From Hyphomonas sp. (lineage in GTDB: Bacteria > Pseudomonadota > Alphaproteobacteria > Caulobacterales > Hyphomonadaceae): DNA of 64,000 nt. Position 1 is the stretch's first letter, and each line of letters begins with the position of its first letter. Under the pieces are notes generated by a model. It was not told the DNA's origin. It did no database searches and worked only from the letters and a program-made list of their open reading frames with translations. Location: NCBI RefSeq assembly GCF_016125515.1, contig NZ_WGLO01000003.1:1-64000 (forward strand), read 5' to 3'. The translations under genes and the position numbers were made by a program. Positions 17,152-25,419 of the stretch are shown here, one piece after another.

Positions 17152-18146
17152 TCGCGGGCCTTCGCGTTTGGATGCTCGTGCTCGCGCTTTGCCTGATGGC
17201 GGGAGACGCGGCGGCGCATGAGGTTCGGCCGGCCTATCTGGAGATCCGTCAGACGGCTGATCAGGTGTATAACGTCACCTGGAAGCAGCCGATCCTGGGC
17301 GAGCGTATCCTGCGGCTGGAGCCGGTCTTTCCGGAGGGCTGCGAACTCGGCGCGGAGGCGGCCGAGAATGTGGGCGCGGCTCTGGTGCGCCGGTTCACGG
17401 TCCGCTGCGAACTTGAAGGCGGGGAGGTCGGCATTGCCGGGCTCGACCGGACACTGACGGATGTCTACCTCCGCATCGAGCGGCCGGACGCGCCGGTCTT
17501 CTCCGCGGTTCTGCGCCCCGGATCGCCTTCTGTCGTGTTTGCGAATGCCGGTAATCCGGGTGTCTGGGCCTATCTGATGATCGGGGTCGAACACATCCTG
17601 TTCGGCTGGGACCATCTTCTTTTTGTCGCAGGGCTGGTGCTGCTGGTGCGTTGGCGCCAGCTCGTCGCAACCGCAACGGCGTTCACGGTGGCCCATTCGA
17701 TCACTTTGTCCCTGTCAGCGCTCGCGGGCATAAGCCTTCCGGGTGCACCTGTTGAGATCGTGATCGCCTTGTCGATTGCCCTGATCGGTCTGGAAGCGAT
17801 CCGCCGGATGCGCGGCGATGAGGGGCTGAGTGCGCGCTTTCCCTGGGCCATCGCGTTCGGTTTCGGATTGATCCACGGGTTCGGATTTGCGGGCGCGCTG
17901 GCCGAGATCGGATTGCCGAAGGGCACGGAATTTGCCGCGTTGCTGCTGTTCAATCTGGGCGTCGAACTCGGGCAGGTTGGTGTGATCGGAGCGTTGCTTG
18001 TGACGGGTTGGATCGTTGCGCGCCTGCGGCCCGGCCAGCTCGTCGCGCTGCGATACGCAGGGGCCTACGCCGTCGGGATTGCGGGGGCCTACTGGGCGAT
18101 TGAACGCCTTGCCTTGCTCCTCGGCCCGGCGCTCGCGTTGGCCTAA
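17148..18146 (+). CDS. HupE/UreJ-like membrane protein
   Basis: A 332-residue inner-membrane protein. After a signal peptide ending near DAAAHE, a periplasmic beta-rich domain of about 115 residues is followed by six hydrophobic segments from about 140. The membrane part contains GVEHILFGWDHLLFVAGL, FTVAHSITLSLSAL and GLIHGFGFAGAL, the histidine-rich membrane signature of the HupE/UreJ_2 family. HupE and UreJ relatives are linked to nickel transport, but this long, signal-peptide-bearing subgroup has no firm function. GTG start, overlapping the PpiC-like stop. It closes the DUF3604 operon; a metal supplied through this protein to a metal-dependent DUF3604 enzyme is an attractive but untested idea. 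Confidence 0.85.
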   Translation: MIAGLRVWMLVLALCLMAGDAAAHEVRPAYLEIRQTADQVYNVTWKQPILGERILRLEPVFPEGCELGAEAAENVGAALVRRFTVRCELEGGEVGIAGLDRTLTDVYLRIERPDAPVFSAVLRPGSPSVVFANAGNPGVWAYLMIGVEHILFGWDHLLFVAGLVLLVRWRQLVATATAFTVAHSITLSLSALAGISLPGAPVEIVIALSIALIGLEAIRRMRGDEGLSARFPWAIAFGFGLIHGFGFAGALAEIGLPKGTEFAALLLFNLGVELGQVGVIGALLVTGWIVARLRPGQLVALRYAGAYAVGIAGAYWAIERLALLLGPALALA

Positions 18147-18275
18147 GGTGGACGCCATCCTGGACTGCGTCCGGCCCAGGGCTTTCACATTGCAGGGCGC
18201 AGGGCGTAGAATGAACCGAACACGTTTCCGGGCCGCTGACACAGCGCCAGCCGCCACCAATCGAAGGATACCGAC

Positions 18276-19565
18276 ATGCCTGCCATCTCCATGACGCCCC
18301 AGGAAATTTCCGATTACATTGCGCAGGCGGGCCGCGATGCCTGGATCGTGCCGGATGTGCCGGCCGATACGCCGCGCCGCAAGATTGCGAAAGTGGGCGT
18401 CATCGGCGCGGGCACCATGGGCGGCGGCATTTCGATGAACTTTGCCTCAGCCGGCATCCCGGTCGTGATCCTCGAGCAGAAGCAGGAGGCGTTGGACCGC
18501 GGACTGGGCGTCGTGCGCGGCAACTATCAGCGAAGCGCCGACAATGGCCGGTTTCCGCAGGAAGAGGTCTCCGAGCGGATGGCGCGGCTGTCGGGGACGC
18601 TGGACATGAAGGACTTCGCCGACTGCGATCTGGTGATCGAAGCCGTGTTCGAAGACATGGGGCTGAAGAAGCAAATCTTTGCCGATCTGGATCGCATCGC
18701 CAAGCCCGGTGCGATTCTGGCGACCAATACGTCGGCGTTGAACATTGACGAGATCGCCAGCGCAACCAAGCGTCCGCAGGACGTGATCGGGCTGCACTTC
18801 TTTTCGCCGGCCAACGTGATGAAACTGCTCGAGATCGTGCGCGCCGATCACACGGCCGATGATGTGATCATGACCTGCATGGATCTGGCGCGCACGATCA
18901 ACAAGATCGCAACGCTAGTGGGCGTGTGTCCGGGGTTTGTGGGTAACCGGATCCTGTTTGCGCGTCAGGCGCAGGCGCAGAAGCTGGTCGCTAGCGGGGC
19001 CATGCCCTGGGATGTGGACGCCGCGCTCAATGCATTCGGCTTCCGGATGGGGCCTTATCAGATGTCCGACCTTGCGGGCCTGGACATCGGCTGGAAGAAG
19101 GGCGCGAAGACGGCAAACCCCATCCGCGATGCGCTCTGCGAGCTGGATCGCCGCGGCCAGAAGACGGGTGCAGGCTATTACGACTATGACGAGAACCGCC
19201 GTCCGATTCCGTCTCAGGTGACAGCCAAGATCATTGCTGAAATCACCGGCGTTGCCGCCGGCGCAGCACCGGGGCCGGACGAGATCATTGCGACATGCAT
19301 CCATCCGATGATCAACGAGGGCCTGAAAATCCTTGAAGAGAAAAAGGCCCAGCGCGCTTCGGACATCGATATCGTCTGGCTCAACGGCTATGGCTGGCCG
19401 GCAGACAAGGGCGGGCCGATGCTCTATGGAGACCTGGTGGGCGCCGAAGCAGTTCTGGCAACCACGGAACGTCTCGGTGCGGAGGATGAACGGTTTGCGC
19501 CGAGCAAGACGCTCAAGCGGCTCGCGAAGGACGGCAGCCGCTTCATCGACGTGCAACCTGGTTGA
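18276..19565 (+). CDS. 3-hydroxyacyl-CoA dehydrogenase (stand-alone)
   Basis: Oxidises 3-hydroxyacyl-CoA to 3-ketoacyl-CoA with NAD in beta-oxidation. Residues 38-220 form the NAD-binding domain with VGVIGAGTMGGGISMNFA and TNTSALNIDEIA, then two C-terminal 3HCDH domains (PGFVGNRILFARQAQAQKL; MINEGLKILEEKKAQRASDID). The first 37 residues look like the linker of FadB-type multifunctional enzymes, but the enoyl-CoA hydratase half is missing. At 429 residues it is longer than short HbdH-type enzymes (about 280). AAGGA precedes the ATG. Its stop touches the start of the GMC oxidoreductase, so they form a two-gene unit. Confidence 0.87.
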   Translation: MPAISMTPQEISDYIAQAGRDAWIVPDVPADTPRRKIAKVGVIGAGTMGGGISMNFASAGIPVVILEQKQEALDRGLGVVRGNYQRSADNGRFPQEEVSERMARLSGTLDMKDFADCDLVIEAVFEDMGLKKQIFADLDRIAKPGAILATNTSALNIDEIASATKRPQDVIGLHFFSPANVMKLLEIVRADHTADDVIMTCMDLARTINKIATLVGVCPGFVGNRILFARQAQAQKLVASGAMPWDVDAALNAFGFRMGPYQMSDLAGLDIGWKKGAKTANPIRDALCELDRRGQKTGAGYYDYDENRRPIPSQVTAKIIAEITGVAAGAAPGPDEIIATCIHPMINEGLKILEEKKAQRASDIDIVWLNGYGWPADKGGPMLYGDLVGAEAVLATTERLGAEDERFAPSKTLKRLAKDGSRFIDVQPG

Positions 19566-21181
19566 TGGACCCGGCGCCAACCGCGCTTGAGGGCGACTAC
19601 GATTATATCGTCGTCGGTGCCGGCTCTGCGGGGTGTGTCGTCGCCAATCGCCTGTCGGCGGACCCATCCAGTCGCGTTCTGCTTCTGGAGGCGGGCGGCA
19701 AGGACGACTGGATCTGGTTCCATATTCCCGTTGGCTATCTCTTCGCTATCGGAAATCCGAGGGCGGACTGGATGTTCGAGACGACGCCTCAGCCCGGGCT
19801 GAACGGGCACGCACTTGCCTATCCGCGCGGGAAAGTGCTCGGCGGTTCGTCGGCGATCAACGCAATGATCAACATGCGCGGTCAGGCGGCGGACTATGAC
19901 GGCTGGCGCGACAGCGGACTGCCGGGTTGGGGGTGGGAGGATGTTCTGCCGGTCTTCCGGAAGATCGAGGATCACTTCATTGGGGAAAGTGACGTGCACG
20001 GTGTGGGCGGCGAGTGGCGCGTCGAGCCGCCGCGCGTGCGCTGGGACATCCTTGACGCTGTCCGCGATGCCGCTGAACAGATCGGTATTCCCAAAAGGCC
20101 GGACTTCAACACCGGTGACAATGAAGGGTCAGGCTACTTCCATGTCAACCAGAAGGCCGGACGCCGCTGGTCCGCCGCAAGAGGATTTCTGAAGCCTGCG
20201 CAGAACCGCGCGAACCTCCGCGTGGAGACGAATGCGCTGACGGAAGCTCTGACGTTTCAGGACAATCAGGCGACAGGTGTTGTTTTCCGGCAGCGCGGCC
20301 GGCGTTTCGTCGTGCAGGCCCGCGCGGAGGTCATCTTGTGTGCCGGCGCGATCGGCAGTCCGCAAATCCTTCAGCGCTCCGGCATCGGACCCGCGAAGGT
20401 CCTGAAGCAGGCTGGTGTGATACCACGGGTCGACCTGCCGGGCGTGGGCGAAAATCTGCAGGACCACCTGCAGCAGCGCGCCATCTACCGGATTTCCGGC
20501 GCCGAGACGCTGAACCAGACGTATCATTCGATCTGGGGCAAGGCGAAGATGGGGCTGGACTATGCCCTTCGTCGCAGGGGGCCGTTGACCATGGCGCCAT
20601 CCCAGCTCGGGATGTTTACGCGATCGGATCCGTCACAAGGCCGCGCGAATATCCAGTTTCACGTGCAGCCGCTTTCGCTCGACAAGTTCGGCGAGCCTCT
20701 ACATCGTTTTCCGGCGATCACGGTAGCGGCGTGCAACCTGCGCCCGACGTCGCGTGGCACGATCAGGATTCCGTCCGCGGATCCGGATGCAGCCCCGGAG
20801 ATCAATCCGAACTATCTCGAAACGGAGGATGACAAGCACGTCGCCGCCGATGCGATTCGGATCACGCGGCGCCTGATGCAGCAACCGGCCCTGAAGCCCT
20901 TCGCGCCGGACGAATTCGTGCCGGGCGTGAAATCCGAAGACGAAGACCTGTCGCGTGCGGCCGGTGACATTGGTACAACCATTTTCCATCCGGTCGGGAC
21001 AGCAAAAATGGGACGTGCGGATGACCCAATGGCGGTCGTCGATGGCGCGCTGGCGGTTAGAGGGGTCGACAGACTGCGGGTGATCGATGCGTCCGTCATG
21101 CCCTCGATTACCTCCGGAAACACCAACACCCCCACAATCATGATCGCCGCCAAAGGCGCAGCGATGGTGAAAAGGCGCTGA
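19565..21181 (+). CDS. GMC-family FAD-dependent alcohol oxidoreductase
   Basis: A 538-residue flavoprotein of the glucose-methanol-choline family, close in style to choline and alkan-1-ol dehydrogenases. The FAD site VVGAGSAGCVVANRLS is at the N terminus with LLLEAGG, then GGSSAINAMINMRGQAADYD, GAIGSPQILQRSGIG, and the C-terminal HPVGTAKMG and NTNTPTIMIAAKGA motifs with the catalytic His/Asn region. Start ATG 19565, overlapping the previous TGA by one base; the TTG just before it is less likely. Association with a hydroxyacyl-CoA dehydrogenase suggests oxidation of a medium-chain alcohol that then enters beta-oxidation, but the substrate cannot be read from sequence. Confidence 0.88.
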   Translation: MDPAPTALEGDYDYIVVGAGSAGCVVANRLSADPSSRVLLLEAGGKDDWIWFHIPVGYLFAIGNPRADWMFETTPQPGLNGHALAYPRGKVLGGSSAINAMINMRGQAADYDGWRDSGLPGWGWEDVLPVFRKIEDHFIGESDVHGVGGEWRVEPPRVRWDILDAVRDAAEQIGIPKRPDFNTGDNEGSGYFHVNQKAGRRWSAARGFLKPAQNRANLRVETNALTEALTFQDNQATGVVFRQRGRRFVVQARAEVILCAGAIGSPQILQRSGIGPAKVLKQAGVIPRVDLPGVGENLQDHLQQRAIYRISGAETLNQTYHSIWGKAKMGLDYALRRRGPLTMAPSQLGMFTRSDPSQGRANIQFHVQPLSLDKFGEPLHRFPAITVAACNLRPTSRGTIRIPSADPDAAPEINPNYLETEDDKHVAADAIRITRRLMQQPALKPFAPDEFVPGVKSEDEDLSRAAGDIGTTIFHPVGTAKMGRADDPMAVVDGALAVRGVDRLRVIDASVMPSITSGNTNTPTIMIAAKGAAMVKRR

Positions 21182-21272
21182 CCCGTGTTTGAGGCAGGGC
21201 TTCGGGGCTGGTCGACCGGTGGAAAATGCTGCCAATTCTCGCGAATGCCGTTGTAAGTAGCGACTCGGAACC

Positions 21273-21307
21273 GGCGCGCCGCCTGCGTCTTGTCATGGCG
21301 CGCCGCC
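21273..21307 (+). repeat. Direct repeat upstream of selD
   Basis: The 11-base unit GGCGCGCCGCC occurs at 21273-21283 and again at 21297-21307, 24 bases apart. Each copy holds the 8-base palindrome GGCGCGCC. It ends 15 bases before the selD start, so it lies in the leader. It could be a regulatory site or chance in GC-rich DNA. Confidence 0.3.
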
Positions 21308-21322
21308 GGAATGTGAAGGCAA

Positions 21323-23518
21323 ATGTTGATGCAACTGGACATTCCTCTGTCGCGCGATCTTGTCCTGATCGGCGGGGGGCACACGCATGCCCTGGTCCTG
21401 CGCCAGTGGGGAATGAACCCGCTGGCAGGCGCCCGTTTGACCGTCATCAATCCGGCGGTGACGGCGCCTTATACCGGCATGCTGCCAGGCTTTGTCGCCG
21501 GACATTATAAACGGGACGAACTCGACATCGATCTTGCGCGGCTCGCCCGGTTTGCGGGGGCAAGGCTCGTGCTGGACGAGGTCGTCGGCATAGATCGCGC
21601 CGAGCAACTGGTTCTGCTCAAGCAGCGCCCGCCGATCCGGTATGACATTGCATCGATCAATATCGGCGTGACCTCGGCACTTTCTTCCTTGCCAGGCTTC
21701 GACGCAAATGGAGTTCCGGCAAAGCCACTCGGCCCGTTTGCGGCGGCGTGGGAACGCTTTGTGGCGGATGTGGCGGCGTCGAACCTCAAGGCTGATTGCG
21801 TGGTCGTGGGGGGCGGCGTTGCAGGTGTCGAGTTGGCGCTGGCGATGGCGCATCGCTTAGAGACAATTGGCGCCGGAGCCGCTTCGGTGACGATCCTGGA
21901 GGCACGAAAAGGCCTGCTTGAAGGCAGTGCATCCGCCGCGCGAGGGATTCTGGCGCGTCACCTTGAGCGGTCGGGAATTGTTACGATCACCGGGGTTGGA
22001 CCGGTGGAGATCCAGCCAGGGTCCGTTCGGTTGAGCGACGGCCGGACATTGCCGGCGGATTTCGTGGTCAGCGCCGCGGGCGCGAGACCTCATGCATGGG
22101 TCGCCAACACGGGGCTTGATTTGACCGATGGCTACGTCGACGTCGATGCCCACCTGCGGGCGCCCCGCGATCACCGCCTGTTTTCGGCCGGAGATTGTGC
22201 CAACCTCGTCCACGCCCCGCGTCCGAAAGCCGGTGTATTTGCTGTACGTGAGGCACCGGTTTTGTACGACAACCTTCGAAATGCGTTGGCGGGCAAAAAT
22301 CCTTTGCGAACATATCATCCGCAGGGAGACTATCTCAAGCTGATCTCGGCAGGCGGAAAAGTTGCGGTTGCAGAGAAGTTCGGTTGGGCGGCATCGGCGG
22401 CTGCGTTCTGGAGCTTGAAGAACAGGATCGACAAGGACTTCATGGAGCGCCTGACGGCGTTGCCACCGATGAAGGTGCGACAATTACCTGCCGCGCATGC
22501 TGCGCTGGACGAGGCTGTGCCGGCCGGTCAGATGCTCTGCGGAGGCTGCGGCTCGAAAGTGTCCCGCCTGAGCCTTGATGCAGGTCTCGCGGCGGCGCGG
22601 GCCGCCGTGCGAGAGGATACGGTGCGCGGGCAAGGCGACGATGCGGCTGTGCTGCGCATTGGCGACAAGTTGCAGGTGATCAGCACGGATCATCTGCGTG
22701 CGTTCACGCCGGACCCTTACACGATGGCAAAAATTGCGGCGGTACACGCCTTGGGAGATGTCTGGGCCATGGGCGCGCGGCCCCAGTCAGCGCTTGTGTC
22801 GCTGATCATACCGCACATGAGCGAACGCATGCAGGCGGACACCGTTGCTGAAATCATGTCGGCGATCGGGGATGTGCTGCGCGAGGCCGGCGCCGATCTC
22901 GTCGGCGGCCATTCGAGCATGGGTAGCGAGATGACAATCGGCCTGACCGTCACAGGCCTCGCCGGTGAACGTTTGATCGGGTTGGAGGGCGCCGTGCCCG
23001 GTGATCAATTGATCCTTACAAAGCCAATTGGAACGGGCGTCATCCTGGCGGCCGACATGCGCGGAATGGCCTCCGGTCAACTTGTGCAGAACGCCCTTCG
23101 CAGCATGATGCATCCCAACGCGGCGGCATCCGAGATCCTTGCTCCGGTCGCGCATGCCATGACGGATGTTACCGGATTTGGTCTGGCAGGGCACCTCATG
23201 AATATTCTGAAGGCTTCGAAAGTCCGTGCGCGGCTCGAATTGGACCGCGTCCAGTGTCTGGAGGGCGCGGAGCTTCTGGCTTCAAAGGGGGTAAAGTCCT
23301 CGATCTGGCCAGCAAACGTCCGGTCAGTTTCCGGCATCGTTCGGCCGGAGAGCGCCAGGAGTGATCTGTTTTTCGATCCGCAAACCGCTGGAGGGCTGCT
23401 GGCAGCGGTGTCAGCTTCGGAAAGCGAGCGGATTGTCGCGGCGCTGGCTTCTGCGGGAGAAACCGTCTCGGTGATCGGCCACATAGAGGCGGGCGAACCT
23501 GCGATTTCAGTCGTCTAG
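21323..23518 (+). CDS. selD: Fused NADH-dehydrogenase-like / selenide, water dikinase
   Basis: Makes selenophosphate from selenide and ATP. The N-terminal 380 residues are a pyridine-nucleotide-disulfide oxidoreductase-like flavoprotein (VLIGGGHTHALVL; VVVGGGVAGVELALAMA; LFSAGDCAN). The C-terminal about 330 residues are SelD, with active Cys409 in CGGCGSK, GQGDDAAVL and STDHLRAFTPDPYTMAKIA. The catalytic position is Cys, not selenocysteine. This fusion is known in several bacteria; the flavoprotein may reduce a selenium donor, which is inference. ATG 21323 has GAAGGC before it; a second ATG two codons later is possible. Its stop is shared, back to back, with selU. Confidence 0.93.
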   Translation: MLMQLDIPLSRDLVLIGGGHTHALVLRQWGMNPLAGARLTVINPAVTAPYTGMLPGFVAGHYKRDELDIDLARLARFAGARLVLDEVVGIDRAEQLVLLKQRPPIRYDIASINIGVTSALSSLPGFDANGVPAKPLGPFAAAWERFVADVAASNLKADCVVVGGGVAGVELALAMAHRLETIGAGAASVTILEARKGLLEGSASAARGILARHLERSGIVTITGVGPVEIQPGSVRLSDGRTLPADFVVSAAGARPHAWVANTGLDLTDGYVDVDAHLRAPRDHRLFSAGDCANLVHAPRPKAGVFAVREAPVLYDNLRNALAGKNPLRTYHPQGDYLKLISAGGKVAVAEKFGWAASAAAFWSLKNRIDKDFMERLTALPPMKVRQLPAAHAALDEAVPAGQMLCGGCGSKVSRLSLDAGLAAARAAVREDTVRGQGDDAAVLRIGDKLQVISTDHLRAFTPDPYTMAKIAAVHALGDVWAMGARPQSALVSLIIPHMSERMQADTVAEIMSAIGDVLREAGADLVGGHSSMGSEMTIGLTVTGLAGERLIGLEGAVPGDQLILTKPIGTGVILAADMRGMASGQLVQNALRSMMHPNAAASEILAPVAHAMTDVTGFGLAGHLMNILKASKVRARLELDRVQCLEGAELLASKGVKSSIWPANVRSVSGIVRPESARSDLFFDPQTAGGLLAAVSASESERIVAALASAGETVSVIGHIEAGEPAISVV

Positions 23519-24594
23519 GTTTTTGCAAGGCGCTCTTCCAGAAGGCTGGCGATTCTGCGCGTCACCGCGTCGAGGCCGGCGGTGTGAAATTCGCTCACGG
23601 CAATCACGCTCAGCACGGGCTGTGTTTCACGGGCGCGCTGGCGTGCGTAGGTCGGGTCGTAGTGAAACGCCATCAGCTCCTTGGCGAGCGTTGACATGTC
23701 TCCTTCCGCTGCCAACGCCTTCCATGCCTTGATGCGCGTGGCGGGCTGATAGGGGGCGAGCTTGTTCAAGGTTGCATCGAGCCGGACCGGGTCGTTTGTG
23801 ATATCGGCATATGCATCCGCCAGATATTCGGCGCGGGCGTCCAGGCTCGCCTGCAGGCGGATGCGCGGGGCGGTACGCATTTTCGCCCACAGGGCTTTGG
23901 GCAGATTCAACGCGCCGATCTTGCTTGACTCGGCTTCGAGGATGATTGGCCGATCGGGTGTGAATGCAGCGAGGTGCATGGCTATCGCCGAGTCGAACGC
24001 CTTCTGCGGCGGCTGCGGAGAGGCAGAGGCGCCAAACAGGGATCCACGGTGCCGGGCGAGGCCTTCAAGATCCAGAACCTGTACGTCGAGACGGGCAAGC
24101 CGCTGGAGGATTTCGGTTTTGGCAGTGCCCGTATTGCCGTCCAGAACGACAAAAGGTCCTGACCACTCCGGCGCATCCTGGTCCGGCTCATAGAGCGTGT
24201 GCACGACGGCGCGCCGATAGCTTTTGTATCCGCCAGCAAGCGTCTCGGCGCGCCATCCGATCTGTCCGAGGATGGTCGCGAGGGAGCCAGAGCGCATGCC
24301 GCCGCGCCAGCAATAGACCAGCGGGCGATAGTTGCCGGGCTTATCGACAAAGTGGGTTTCAATATGGGCGGCGGCGTTGCGGGCGACGAGTGCAGCGCCG
24401 ATTTTCCGCGCAAGAAAGGGACTTTCCTGCTTGTAGATCGTGCCCACCCTGATGCGCTCAGCGTCGTCCAGTACCGGCAAATTGATCGCGCCGGGCAAAT
24501 GATCTTCCGCAAACTCGCCGGGCGATCGCACATCGATGATCTCGTCGAAGCCGCTGCTCACGAGTTCGGCAAGATGCGTCAGGGTGAAGACCAT
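23515..24594 (-). CDS. selU: tRNA 2-selenouridine synthase
   Basis: Replaces the sulfur of 2-thiouridine at wobble position 34 of tRNA Lys, Glu and Gln with selenium, using selenophosphate from SelD. The N-terminal rhodanese domain carries Cys95 in VYCWRGGMRSG, matching the catalytic Cys of this family. The C-terminal P-loop domain has DGNTGTAKTEIL (153-160 core), with Ala where the usual motif has Gly before the Lys. At 359 residues it has family length. I place the start at ATG 24594, which has AGGAAA seven bases upstream; an in-frame extension to 24708 is rejected. It converges with selD: both genes end in one CTAG. No selA, selB or selC is visible here. Confidence 0.93.
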   Translation of the reverse strand: MVFTLTHLAELVSSGFDEIIDVRSPGEFAEDHLPGAINLPVLDDAERIRVGTIYKQESPFLARKIGAALVARNAAAHIETHFVDKPGNYRPLVYCWRGGMRSGSLATILGQIGWRAETLAGGYKSYRRAVVHTLYEPDQDAPEWSGPFVVLDGNTGTAKTEILQRLARLDVQVLDLEGLARHRGSLFGASASPQPPQKAFDSAIAMHLAAFTPDRPIILEAESSKIGALNLPKALWAKMRTAPRIRLQASLDARAEYLADAYADITNDPVRLDATLNKLAPYQPATRIKAWKALAAEGDMSTLAKELMAFHYDPTYARQRARETQPVLSVIAVSEFHTAGLDAVTRRIASLLEERLAKT

Positions 24595-24715
24595 AGGATT
24601 TCCTAATCGGTCCTCAAATGTGCGCAAGTGCCACGCAAACCGGTGCCGTTCATGAAAATCTCGATTGGGCGCGGTCCGCCGCTCTCGGGAGTACTTTTTG
24701 CATGCCAATGTCGTC

Positions 24716-25237
24716 TTAATCTGTGGTCCCTGAAGGTAAATCGGTCAGCAAGCCGACATCCAGCACGGGCGATGCGTCGATCGAAACGGCGCCGAGCAGG
24801 GCCACCAGCCGGGTCAGGGCCGCGTTTATGTAAGCCTGTTCCCACTCGGGCAGCTTCTCGAATTTCGCACCGAAATCGACCTGAAGAAGGTCTGGCGCGG
24901 CTGCCAGGGTCTGGCGGCCATCCTGCGTGATCTGGACGCGGACAGTGCGCCGGTCGGTCTCGCCGCGTGCGCGCTGCACGAGACCGCGCTCCTGCAGCCG
25001 GTCCAGAAGGATCGAGATTGTCGCCTGCTTGAGGCCGGCCCGGCGCGCCAGTTCGCCGGGCTGCGCGCTTTCGGCGCCTGCAAGTTCCTTGAGCACCATC
25101 AGTTGTGACGGCGTCAGGCTGGTGTCGCGCGCGAGCGCCCGGGATTGCGCGTCGACCGCTTTCACGATCCGGCGCAGCGAGATCAAAGCCTGATCGGCTG
25201 GGCTGGAGGACGATTCGGAGGCGGGCGGCGTGTTCAT
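24716..25237 (-). CDS. ectR: MarR-family regulator, EctR-like
   Basis: A 173-residue winged-helix regulator divergent from ectA. The MarR DNA-binding region is about 45-115, with LTPSQLMVLKELAG, GELARRAGLKQATISILLDR and the wing RARGETDRRTVRVQIT. Helices before and after it form the dimer interface. In halotolerant methylotrophs and others, a MarR repressor EctR next to the ect genes controls ectoine synthesis in response to salt, and this gene has the same position and family. The 182-base divergent gap holds inverted repeats that could be its operators. An acidic, Ser-rich N-terminal leader of about 14 residues is unstructured-looking. Confidence 0.88.
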   Translation of the reverse strand: MNTPPASESSSSPADQALISLRRIVKAVDAQSRALARDTSLTPSQLMVLKELAGAESAQPGELARRAGLKQATISILLDRLQERGLVQRARGETDRRTVRVQITQDGRQTLAAAPDLLQVDFGAKFEKLPEWEQAYINAALTRLVALLGAVSIDASPVLDVGLLTDLPSGTTD

Positions 25238-25256
25238 CCTGCCGTTCTAGAGGATA

Positions 25257-25310
25257 TCGTTTTACGAACAAATAATTAGATGCACGAATTATTCCCCTGC
25301 TTTCAGGGGA
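25257..25310 (+). promoter_or_regulatory. Inverted repeats in the ectR-ectA gap, candidate operators
   Basis: Three dyads sit together: TCGTTTTACGA (25257-25267, 4-base arms), AATAATT/AATTATT (25271-25277 and 25287-25293, 9-base spacer), and TCCCCTG/CAGGGGA (25293-25299 and 25304-25310, 4-base loop). The first two are AT-rich and nearest to ectR, fitting MarR operators that would give autoregulation and control of ectA. The third is a stem-loop. No clean sigma-70 promoter with 17-base spacing is seen; TTGACC at 25360 and TAATAT at 25379 are too close together. Confidence 0.5.
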
Positions 25311-25419
25311 GTCTAGCGTTTGGGAGTTTTCAGAATGCAGGCGATTATCACCATCAGGGTTGACCCCGGGGGGGCAAATAATATTTTGACCACCAAAACA
25401 AGAAACCAAGGGAGCCATC

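Noticed and set aside
18150-18172. Terminator after the HupE/UreJ-like gene
   Set aside because: GGACGC/GCGTCC gives only a 6-base stem with an 11-base loop and no T tract.
24595-24708. 38-codon extension of selU
   Set aside because: Basic leader unlike SelU; ATG 24594 has a good AGGAAA and gives family length.
25360-25384. Sigma-70 promoter TTGACC/TAATAT for ectA
   Set aside because: The hexamers are only 13 bases apart, too close for a normal promoter.
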